This document shows, in pieces, positions 34,944-44,800 of a stretch of 64,000 bases of DNA. The translations under genes and the position numbers were made by a program. This DNA is from Anaerolineae bacterium (lineage in GTDB: Bacteria; Chloroflexota; Anaerolineae; Promineifilales; Promineifilaceae). The stretch lies in assembly GCA_028277515.1 (NCBI GenBank), contig JANQGC010000280.1, positions 62,001 to 126,000 on the forward strand, written 5' to 3'. The notes below the pieces were generated by a model, which saw only the letters and a program-made list of their open reading frames with translations, was not told where the DNA came from and searched no databases. Position 1 is the stretch's first letter. Each line of letters starts with the position of its first letter.

Positions 34944-35323
34944 TTCACTAATTCCTTACCTTTTCGTTCAATACCAATTGGAAATAGAAAGTGGAGAATT
35001 TGACCATTTCGTCTCTTTTTGTTTAAAACCATATGTAGTTGGTGGTAAGGCATGTATCAACTGGGATACTACGATGTTACCAGAGGGGCTTGATAACATT
35101 TCGATAGAGGTTTCTATTTTGAAAGCCTGGTTAACCGCTACGAAGAAGCATTTTCGAAGCTCACTCTATAGGTACAGATACTTGAAGCCTTTAGCTTTAG
35201 TTGCTTGATTCTATGCTGTATGCTTTAGCTGTTAACAAGATGGAAAGAGGTACCCTGAGCATTACAATTTCTTGTTGTCAGTTAAGCTTGAAACAACACC
35301 TTTAAGCCAACAAGTTGCCCGGT
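34944..35323. other. Intergenic region between RiPP precursor and radical SAM gene
   Basis: 380 bases, AT-rich. The minus strand holds the Shine-Dalgarno of the radical SAM gene. A plus-strand reading (about 34975-35208, with the segment GKACINWDTTMLPEGLDN) looks partly protein-like but has no well-placed start or ribosome binding site; it may be a remnant or chance. No second precursor with a Cys-rich core was found on either strand. Confidence 0.4.
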
Positions 35324-35527
35324 TTACTGTTCAAGTACTGCTTCTATTCCTTCACCTGGGGTTAGACACGATGTATTGGTACAACTAGTGTTTGTGCTAC
35401 CATGTGCAAGGGGATCAATCGGGGAGACCCCTCCGCCTTTCAAGCCTTCCAAGATTTGACCTATCTCTACATTCACTCTTCCGAGCATATCACTTAGTCT
35501 CTGTGCATCAATGCGTACTTCAGCCAT
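35324..35527 (-). CDS. Candidate RiPP precursor peptide
   Basis: 67 residues, with an excellent GGAGGTG Shine-Dalgarno seven bases before the ATG. A helical, amphipathic leader (MAEVRIDAQRLSDMLGRVNV, EIGQILEGL) is followed by KGGG, a possible cleavage point, and a core rich in modifiable residues: HGSTNTSC-TNTSC-LTPGEG, i.e. two TNTSC repeats. The tail is IEAVLEQ. Cys flanked by Thr/Ser fits azoline formation by the YcaO protein; the Cys could also become thioethers through the radical SAM enzyme. It is first in order on the minus strand. No protease or exporter gene is adjacent. Confidence 0.75.
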   Translation of the reverse strand: MAEVRIDAQRLSDMLGRVNVEIGQILEGLKGGGVSPIDPLAHGSTNTSCTNTSCLTPGEGIEAVLEQ

Positions 35528-36030
35528 GAAAACACCTCCAAAAGGTACTACAATGTTTGCCTATACAATTTACACAGGGTACCTACTGACAACCAGCTCA
35601 ATGGTACTGTTACGACCTAATCAATTCTTGATCGCGTAAAAAAACTATGGTTGCAATCCAAACTCAAGTTCAGGATAAATCAAACCAAAGGGGCATGTCA
35701 ACTAGAACATTTGGGTTATAGTCATATGTTTAATTTTGATGGTTAAAAAATTCTATTTAGGGTATTAGTAATAATGGTGCGTAATACATGCTAACTGCAC
35801 CAATTAAAGGCTTTGTATACACTCTTTGTATTTTAGGTCACTCATAACACGTTTTTATTCTGGGGTATATAAACAGCTCAGAGATGATTGCGATTCTATA
35901 AAACACCTCTCACCTATTCAAACGGGAGAAAGCTTTCGAACAGATAGTTGGATTAATACAGGTTAAATTAAGTAAACAGCTATTTAACAAAAGGTGGTCA
36001 CGTGAGATTATCCACCACCCCAATTGAAGA
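35528..36030. other. AT-rich intergenic region upstream of the RiPP precursor
   Basis: About 500 bases, clearly AT-richer than the window average, with no ORF, hairpin or repeat I can support. It should contain the promoter of the RiPP unit on the minus strand, but no convincing -35/-10 pair stands out. It marks one border of the low-CGGCCG region; the first CGGCCG to the right is at about 36135. Confidence 0.4.
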
Positions 36031-37188
36031 TTATGTGGCTAGCTGATTGAGTGTTTCCGGTCGTTGGCTATCTTCTTCAACATCCTGGGCAACCCTGGCT
36101 AACGCTTCCCATTTAATTAAACCATTGGCCGCCGCATGCTCGGCCGCCTCGTAGGAATCAGCCACCAGGCGCATAGGTACATCAAGCTCAGCAGCGGTGG
36201 CGAACAGATCGTTGACTTCCTTATCACGTTTATCTTCCGTTACGTCACGAATATAGATGGCGCGTACCCGTCCCGGATAGCGGCGAATCACCTCCGTATA
36301 AATTTCCGGGTCACGCTGTCCGCTGTCACCAATGAGCACAAATGGCAGCGTCTCAAAGGTGCTGAAAATAGTATCTACCTGGGCCAGCTTATGTTTGCCA
36401 TGCCCACTGAAAATTAGTTGATCCCTGGAAATGCCATAATCTTTAAGGAAAAGCGGTCCCAGAGGTATATTTTGAAAATCCAAGAAATCGGTCAGTAGAG
36501 GAAAGATATTCCAGGGGCTGCTGGAGACATATAGCAGTGGATTATAGTCCCCATCCTCCGTCCCTTTTTGCAGCGCCTGGTAAAAAGCGGCTACTCCTTT
36601 GAATGGCAAGCGCGTGCGAGCATTGTGCAGCAGCAATAAGCGAGCTGCGCTTAGATAATCGGTGGCACTACTCTGCAGGACCGTGTCATCAATGTCGCTG
36701 ATCACGCCGAATCGTGCCTGGTCCGGTGGTACGAGTACTCGGCCGGTTGCCCTGACCTCTCCGTCATATGAAACCGGCGCATCCAAGAGCATGAGGTCAA
36801 CTTCATGCCATAATTTGTCCGGATGCAGGCGCTGCGGCAGGTCAAATTCCAGGTCGAAAAACCCTTCATCATCGGTCACGGCTGTCATCGTCACGCCCGC
36901 GAACTGCCCCTGCACGGTCGCCCCCGGTATTTCATCGCTCTCTAACTGCCGGTAAGCATTGAGGATATTATCCCAGACCCCGTCCTGATCCGTAGCTTTG
37001 AGGATATTGTCGTTTTCCAGCACCCGTCCCTTGATGCGCACCTTCTCGGCCGTGCCAAACCCAAAATACGGCCAGATCATCAAGGGTTCGTCCAGCCCCA
37101 GCGTATCCGAAACACGCAGGATCATCTCGTCGAATACATCTTCAACATTTGTCACTGTATTGCTAATCCAATTTTGCCAGGTTGACAT
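36031..37188 (-). CDS. APP1-like phosphatase (DUF2183, HAD-type)
   Basis: 385 residues from the ATG at 37188 (AAGGA six bases upstream). The N-terminal half has a beta-sandwich-like region (VRIKGRVLEND ... GEVRATGRVL); the C-terminal catalytic part has the DxDxT motif in GVISDIDDTVLQSSA (about 185-199), LLYVSSSPWNIFPLL and FVLIGDSGQRDPEIY. This is the fungal APP1 phosphatidate phosphatase/bacterial DUF2183 pattern. It would hydrolyse a phosphomonoester, perhaps a lipid phosphate; no membrane segment or signal peptide is seen. The next minus-strand gene lies 30 bp upstream. Confidence 0.88.
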   Translation of the reverse strand: MSTWQNWISNTVTNVEDVFDEMILRVSDTLGLDEPLMIWPYFGFGTAEKVRIKGRVLENDNILKATDQDGVWDNILNAYRQLESDEIPGATVQGQFAGVTMTAVTDDEGFFDLEFDLPQRLHPDKLWHEVDLMLLDAPVSYDGEVRATGRVLVPPDQARFGVISDIDDTVLQSSATDYLSAARLLLLHNARTRLPFKGVAAFYQALQKGTEDGDYNPLLYVSSSPWNIFPLLTDFLDFQNIPLGPLFLKDYGISRDQLIFSGHGKHKLAQVDTIFSTFETLPFVLIGDSGQRDPEIYTEVIRRYPGRVRAIYIRDVTEDKRDKEVNDLFATAAELDVPMRLVADSYEAAEHAAANGLIKWEALARVAQDVEEDSQRPETLNQLAT

Positions 37189-37218
37189 ATCAATCCTTAT
37201 CATAAATCTCTTTAATAC

Positions 37219-38130
37219 TCAGCGCCTCAGGTCAAATCGGTATAATCCTGCATCGCGCGCAGTGGAAATGGCGGCCGAATATTCAGACTTTGAAATGCCC
37301 CGGTTCAATTCCACATATTTAGCCCCCACCTTTCCCGATGGATAATACTGCTCCATAATATTCACATACGTATGAGGTGATATCTCTTCAGCTAAAAAGC
37401 GCATGATGGACACCGTATCTTCTACCCCGCCAGGCATCACAAGGTGGCGCACCAACAGCCCGCGGCTGGCGATTCCCCGATCATCCAACTGCAAGTTGCC
37501 CACCTGGCGGTGCATTTCTTTTAACACCCTTTTAGCCACTGTTGGGTAATCTTGCGCCTTGAGATATTTTAAAGACCGTCGTTCATCCCAATATTTGAAG
37601 TCGGGCATATAAATATCGACAATCCCATCCATCAATCGCAGACTTTCCATGGCGTCATAAGCGCTCGTATTGTAGACAATCGGCAGCCGCAGTCCTGCTT
37701 CTACAGCAATTGGTAACGCCTCCAGAATTTGAGGAACAACATGTTCCGGTGTGACGAAATTGATATTGTGGCAGCCTATCTCTTGCAGTTCCAGCATCAT
37801 CGCCGCCAAGTCCAATGGCTCAACTTCCGTTCCAGCCAACTCCTGGCTGATATCATAATTCTGGCAAAAGACGCAACGCAAATTACACCAGGAAAAGAAA
37901 ATTGTGCCGCTGCCGCACCAACCGCGTAAACAATCTTCTTCCCCGAAATGGGCAAAGTAACTGCTTACACGGGCGTAGCGTCCGGTTTTGCAAACAGCAG
38001 TTTTATTTCGCCAACGGTTCACGCCGCAGTTGCGCGGACAGGAACGGCAGTCGAGCAGCAGCTCCTGGACCAAACCCGCCCGCCGTTGCAGTTCTCCAGA
38101 ACGATAAAGGGCCAGGTACGCCGGTTCCAT
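37219..38130 (-). CDS. PflX-type radical SAM protein (pyruvate formate-lyase activating enzyme-like)
   Basis: 303 residues from the ATG at 38130 (MEPAYLALYRSGELQRR), with AGGA ten bases upstream; longer starts to 38220 exist, but family members begin here. A Cys motif LDCRSCPRNCGVNR near 28 is followed by GTIFFSWCNLRCVFCQNYDIS near 85, the CxxxCxxC radical SAM cluster; the rest is the partial TIM barrel. The family (COG1313) has no settled function in bacteria lacking a dedicated partner. It shares strand and short spacing with the APP1-like gene. Not related to the RiPP radical SAM enzyme. Confidence 0.88.
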   Translation of the reverse strand: MEPAYLALYRSGELQRRAGLVQELLLDCRSCPRNCGVNRWRNKTAVCKTGRYARVSSYFAHFGEEDCLRGWCGSGTIFFSWCNLRCVFCQNYDISQELAGTEVEPLDLAAMMLELQEIGCHNINFVTPEHVVPQILEALPIAVEAGLRLPIVYNTSAYDAMESLRLMDGIVDIYMPDFKYWDERRSLKYLKAQDYPTVAKRVLKEMHRQVGNLQLDDRGIASRGLLVRHLVMPGGVEDTVSIMRFLAEEISPHTYVNIMEQYYPSGKVGAKYVELNRGISKSEYSAAISTARDAGLYRFDLRR

Positions 38131-38334
38131 AGAAGAAAGTCCTTTTAATCTCATTACCTTCAGATTACTCATGAGAGAGTTTTCTGTCAACCAGCGTTTT
38201 ATTTTTTCATCAATCCACAAAATAGATTACAATTTCCCAAACTCTGGGCGATTCACCAAGTTGCCTGACGGAATAAGCTAAATAGGATAATATTGCTGAT
38301 AAAACTAGCCGGTGGTCGGCGTAAGGAGCATGTC

Positions 38335-38877
38335 ATGAGTAAAGACGAAAAACCATATCCCACAGATTACAACGTAATAGCTTTTGTATTCGACAGCAAA
38401 GAATTGGCCGAGGGTGTCGCCGAAGATGTCGATGACAACTTTTTACTCGACCCTTATCATATTGTGGCTAAAGCCGTTGTCACCAAGGATGAAAACGGCG
38501 AAGTCGCGTTTCATGGCCCTGGGGGACACGGGTTTGAAGGTGCTTTAGCCGGATTTGCCACCGGCGGTATATTGGGTTTCCTGGGCGGACCGGTTGGCTT
38601 GCTGGCCTTCTCCGTCGGAGGCGCCGTGATCGGCGGTCTGGCCGGCCATTTTCACACCGGCCACAGCCTGCACCAGGAGGACATGGAGGAATTTGGTAAA
38701 GCCCTCAAAAACAATAACTCAGCCTTTCTGGTGTTGGCCAGCAGCCCGGACACGGATAAGGTTAAAATCAGTATGGACGGTTATAACGCCACCGTTATCA
38801 ACTTGCCGGTCAGCCCGGAACTATGCGCTGAAATAACCTCGGCCGTCGCCGCGGGGTATGGCAAAGAAGAAAATTAG
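38335..38877 (+). CDS. DUF1269-like glycine-rich membrane-associated protein
   Basis: 180 residues from the ATG at 38335 (AAGGAG seven bases upstream). N-terminal domain with NVIAFVFDSKELAEGVAED, then a central Gly/Ala-rich hydrophobic hairpin (GALAGFATGGILGFLGGPVG, about 60-100) and a C-terminal alpha/beta part ending TSAVAAGYG. The layout matches DUF1269-type proteins of unknown function, often stress-related. Convergent with the giant surface-protein gene, whose stop lies 5 bp away. Confidence 0.72.
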   Translation: MSKDEKPYPTDYNVIAFVFDSKELAEGVAEDVDDNFLLDPYHIVAKAVVTKDENGEVAFHGPGGHGFEGALAGFATGGILGFLGGPVGLLAFSVGGAVIGGLAGHFHTGHSLHQEDMEEFGKALKNNNSAFLVLASSPDTDKVKISMDGYNATVINLPVSPELCAEITSAVAAGYGKEEN

Positions 38878-38882
38878 ATTAC

Positions 38883-41800
38883 CTACTGATTACTAATCGT
38901 CGGGAAATAAACCTCCGTTCCCACTATTAATCGCGCATTGGCAGACAGCAGCGGCAGATAGGTGCTCCACGGCCGTCCAAAGGTCGGAAAATCAAAGGTG
39001 ACGGTAAATGGCCCAACAGTCCTGATATTTCCAGCCGCATCAATCGCCTGAACACTTATCTGGTATTCGCCGACGATGCCGCTGGGCGTCCAGAAAGACC
39101 AGTTACCATGTTGATTGGCTCTAAACCGCCTGGTCTGGCCATTGGGTCCTGTGGCCAGAACGTATATCGTAAAATCGCTGCCATCACCGGCCGAACCGTC
39201 AAAAATCGACTGCAGCGTATTTTCATCTACAAAATCAACAACCTTACTGATTTCCAAATCCGGATGGTTAATATCCAGCCAATAGCTGACCTCAACCGGC
39301 TCGGCCGAACGGTTGCCCGCCTTATCCAGACCAAATACGTGCAGCGTTTGCAGCAGTCCATCGGGATTGCTCTCCCCCGACGATGGTAGATAAGCCGCCC
39401 AACGGCCGTTCTCCTGCACCGGCCAGGTCGTACAATCCTCATCCGGCACACAGACCTGCACACGATAGGGTTTTTCATTGTCGCTCATCGTTCCGGTTAA
39501 AAGATGCAAACCGGCACCTAACAGTTCACCGTCAATCCGCGGATCAACCGTGATCTCCGGTGGCGTCGTATCAACAACAGGAATTGCTTCTTGGGCGAGA
39601 GCATCTTCCATTACAGACGCACCAACTACGCTTCTCTGGCTGGCCGTTCCGTCCGTGGCTTTTTCATCAGCTTCAACCGTACCCCTAACCCTCGCAGGTA
39701 GTGGTGAGGATGAATCTTCGGCCGGAGCAGTCGATGGCTCATAATTGGTCAATGGTCGTATAAACCCTTCCCCCACCCGTTCCATGTCAAAGACCTGCAT
39801 CCCAGCATCTTTAGACCGTCGTTCGGCTTTCTCCAGTTCACTATCATCCGGCGCGGGACTGGCGCTGTTAGCCGTCGTCGTGCAGCGGCCGCTCAGGTCA
39901 CAGGCACGGATGGACAGACTCGTATCTTGCGCCCCGGCAACTGTTTTTGCGGCATCCATGCCATAGATCCGCATCGTATCCGTAAACGTCGCTGCATACC
40001 ACGGATCCACCTGGTCATAGGTCGTAAGCGTGATGTCCCCGCTCTCAAATTGGGGAATCGTTGCCGGCACTACCGGCTCACAGCTACTGCTCTCATCCAG
40101 GTTCAGGTCGGTTGTTGTGCAAGTGTAATTAGTTGTCGTTGATCCGTTGGAGTCAATCACCGCCGTGAAGCCCAGCGCCGGCGGTCGCGTGTCAATCTCG
40201 CCGCGCCACATATTCTGCCCGCTCAACGGTGTGACATTGTCCACAGCATCCCGGCCACGTACATTGACCTGGTAAATTCCTTCCAACCCGTTTGCCCCTT
40301 CCGGCAACGTGTACGACCAGCCGTTTCCATTCAGTGTTGCCGCCTGCCAGGTGCCGAAGCCGTAATCATACAGATCGGACACCTCATAGGCTGCCAACGC
40401 CCGCTCATAAACCAGTAGTTCATCCACCTCCCCTTTGAAGGGAATGCTGCCGTCACTGCGCCGGCCGATGAACAATGGTGCATTATTGGTCGTCGTCCCT
40501 GTCGTCGCGTCGGCCACGGAGCTTTCCAGGTTTCCGTCAATATAAAGGGAGAGCGTCCCCCCACTCTTGACCAGGGCCACATGGTGGAACTGACCGTCAT
40601 TGACTGGCGTCGATGAAGCCAGTGTGGGCGTACTGCTTCCGTCACTGCGCCCAGCCCAAATGAGTCCGCTTTGGTTGCGCAGATGAATGGCATATGGATA
40701 GGCTGCTCCAGCCCATTTCTCGACAATAACATTCTGGGAACTTGACGTATCTGGCTGATACGCATCAGCGCTGACCCAAAAAGCAATCGTGAAATCCTGG
40801 CCGGAATCGAAATTTAATGAATCGTCATGATCAATTTGCAAATAATCGTCCACACCGTTAAACATGACGGCCTGGTCACGGCGACCTTCCAGGTTCACTG
40901 CCGGGCACTCCGTCCCCTCACAAGACGCCGTATTGTTCACGCCCGACTGGTCAGGGAAGTATTCCGTGGCCTGGTTTTCGTCAAACGGCAGATGCAGTAC
41001 CGCTCCGTTCAGGGCGTCGATCTGCTGCGCCGGGGTGAAGTTAATCTCCACTTCGGCTACCGTGCTCACATCCGTTATTTCGCCGTTGAAGGTGATCGCG
41101 CTGTCGATGACTATGGTTGTGGAGATAGGATTGCTGAGCTGCGGCAAGGGTGCATCGGCATCAAGCTGGAACGACCCGGCGCTGGGCAGGTTCTGTGTGC
41201 TGTTGCCCCCGTCATCGCTCCCTTGCAGGAATATCTGGTAGGTTCCGCTGGGATCGTCGTTGCTCTGGTTGTTCTGGTTAAAAGGCGGCAGCACATAATC
41301 GAGGCTCCAATCATTCCCGTCAAGGACGACTTCCTGCCATCCCTGCCCGCTCAGGTCATCCTCACCTCCCAGCAGTACTTCTACTGCGGCCACGCCATGC
41401 GCATCACTTGCCGTACCTGTCAGGCGCACCCGCCAGCGGCCGTCCTGGTCACGTGTCGGCCGTAGCGGCGGATTTTCATATTGCACGTCGGGCGGCGTGC
41501 GGTCCAGCACAAAATTAGTCGTAACGGCCGGTCCCACCTGGCCCAGGATATCCGTCGCCCGCACCGAGAGCGTATGCCCGCCTTCGGCCAGGCCGCTCAG
41601 ATCCAGGCTGTAACTCCACGATTCGGTGCCAACGGCATCCTGCCAGGATCCGTTATCGACCCGCACCTGCACTTTATCGACCTGCGATCCGGCGTCGCTC
41701 GCCGCGCCGGACACTTGTAAGGTCGGCCGGTCCTGCCCGCGCACGACCTGTCCATTTTGCGGGATGCTGATCGTCGTTTGCGGCAGGTCAGCATCAACAG

Positions 41801-44800
41801 ACACCGTGCGTCCCTGAGCCTGGGCATCCAGGCCCAGGAATGTCCCTGTTTCACGCAGGATCAGGTTCTGCATTTGAACATCATCACCGCCCGGTGATCC
41901 CAACACCAGCGCAGTCATCACCGACTCATCTTCCACTTTGACTTTTTGATACAGATCGTTGATTGCCTCTGCAGATAACGCTTCCGCCCAAACAGCCACT
42001 TCATCAATAATGCCCTGGAAGCGCCAATCATTGTTGAAGCCTTCCCCAATGAACGTGGGACCAAAACCACTGTAATCGGCGACCGCCGTATCCTCGGCAA
42101 TCTTCACACCGTCACGGTAAATAATGCGCTTGTTAGTCGCCGCGTCATACGTACAGGCATAATGATGCCACGCTTCGTCTATATTTGACAAAGTCACATC
42201 CAGGTTATCATTCCAAAAAGCACAGGTGAAAACATTCTCAGAACGGTAACCCATATGCAGCCCCTGGTTGTCCTGCTCCATCCCCTGCATGAGGAGGATT
42301 CCTGGTCCATTGCCACTGTCTTTCTGTGCCCATGCGGAAAGGGTGAATGATGAATCAGTCAATGGCAGGCTGCCGGCTTCACTTTGCAGGGTAATGTTTA
42401 CATTGTCCAGCCCCCAATCCTTGTCGGAAGTTATGTCTGTGTTGACATCTCCTTTGAAATATAGTTGAAGCGATTTGGCCGTATGTCCCTCTATCGTAAA
42501 TTCGATATTATATATTGTGGATGGATATGGATAATTACCTACGGTCAGATCGGATGAGTCTCCGCCATGTCCCGGTGTATTAGCCACCGGCCACACCGCG
42601 ACCGAGTCCACCGCGTTATTTTCAATAGATGGGAATTGGCCACGTCCAGGGTCGATCACCCAGGCTGTGCCTTCATAATTGACTTTCTTAAATAGCACGG
42701 CCACTGTATCGCTGGGGTTGGTATAACAGCCCACCTCATTGTTGCCCATACCCGAACCGGCAAGTGTGGAATAATTTTGGGCCACATCCAGTCTGAAACC
42801 GCTGCAATCGGAATGCTGCCAAAGAGTGATGCCGCTCAAAGACCAGGATTGAGCAGGGTATAGTTGATATTGACCGATGGTATCGAGTATATTGGAGAAA
42901 TTGGTCCTTAGCACTTTTTTGTTGTTATATCCCCATTCCCAATTATCAGGTCCGGTCACACCATTCACCCCAGACCACTCCCCTAACACATAGAGGTCAA
43001 AGGAAATCTTGATTGAGTCGTGAGAAGGTAAATTACTAAGATCAAGCGTCACCGTATCATTGCGGTAAGGACCCAAGAACTGTGTTCTTTGATCTTTACG
43101 GAGGCCAGATGTCTCCTTGACCGGGTTCCACTCCGACCCAACGGAAGACTCGAAATCGTATGAAATGATCGCTCCCTCCCGCACACGTGGATTGACAGTA
43201 ATAAATTCGGTGCTGCCGTCAAGCTGTGCGGCCGTGGATGCCACACCGGCGACGCCCATTGTAGGACAGGCTCCCCCGGAACAGGACGCATCATACCCAT
43301 TTTGCGTGGCGTCCGTAAACGTTATGGAACCGGCCGTTTCATCAAGATCATAAATGGCCAGCGCCGCCTCAAACGCATCGCTAATTTCCGCGCTGCTCAA
43401 CTCGCGATTGAAAAAGCGCACATTGTCCAGGCTGCCCTGGAAGAAGTTGACACCAAGGGAATCGCTGCTCGCTATTGTGAAGCTATCACAAGCCGAACCG
43501 GAACAGCCGGCAAAGCTGATCGACCCGCTACGCTGCTGCAGATTGCCATCTACATACAGACTATGAACACCCCCGCCGGCCGTATGCGCCACATGATGCC
43601 AGTTGCCGTCAGCATAATTTGTCCCTGAAGAACAAATGATGTCGTTCTGCTCCTTGCCGGATACACTCTTCTTAACCCGCGCGCAGACATTCCCATTTTT
43701 CAGATATACGGACTTCATGTCATTTTGCCGGTGCAGAATCGTCGCGCTCTGGCTGTTGCTACGGAACCAGAAATCACTGCTAAAATTGCCTCCTGGTTGG
43801 TTGATATTCACCTGTAAATAATCATCTGCTCCATCAAATCGCACCCCGCTGCCAAAGCGACCTTCAACACCGGCCAGGGGGCAGACGGCCGAAGATGCGC
43901 AAGAAACATCATTTCCCAAACCGGAAGAATCAGCGAAAATCGTCGCACCAGCATCCTCCTCAAACTGCAAATCCAATACTGGCTGTGTGGTCAAACAGGC
44001 TAAAGTCAATCCAGCCACGCTAGAAAGCGTGCTCTTCTGTGGAAAACCGCGCAGGCTCCCATCCTGGCTGATCGCCTGGTAGGTTACCTTGTTCTCTCCG
44101 GGCAATGCCCAGGCAGCGACCCACCCCCCATTTTTCGGATCGGCACACAGAGCCGTTACCACTCCCGCATTATTAAGCAAGTCATCTGTGGCCAGGACCG
44201 TATCTTGATAGCTGGCGTTGCCAACGAGTCTTCTGGCATGCAACTGAGCATTGCCATTCACTTCATCTCGATATATGAGCAAGCTCTGCCGGCTAAGGGG
44301 ATCGAAAGCGATTTGCGGGGATTGGGTGCCCCCATCCGCATCCGGCCAGCCGGACCCGCTGCCGATCATTTCACTGTTGCTCACCGTACCATCCGGGTTG
44401 ACATTGGCCCGCACCAGGTTGCTTCCATCCTGCCAAACGGCTATATATTGGCTGCCGTTCCATTCCAGAGTGACGTTGCTGAGACCGGCTGTTGATTCAT
44501 TTAATAGCTGCGGATCTCCGGCTGGTTCCCCACTATTTTTCACAACCTGGAGCCAAATCTTCTGCTCGTTTGTACCGTCAACAATCCAGCCCAGCAAAAA
44601 ATCTTGCCCATCGCTGGCGATGGCCGGTTGGCTGACCTGGCCACCCTCATCAAACGCGGTATATCCCGTTGAAGGGTTGTTAGTGGAGCCGTGATAGCGA
44701 AAGAATAAGATACCCCAATACGTTTCCTCATCAGCCACGACGTTGTCACCCCAGATACTCAAGCAGATGCCATTATTCGCACAAGCGATGGATGGATTTG

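Noticed and set aside
34906..35208. Plus-strand 100-codon ORF
   Set aside because: It starts antisense inside the radical SAM gene, has no ribosome site and no recognisable domain; kept only as a note in the intergenic entry.
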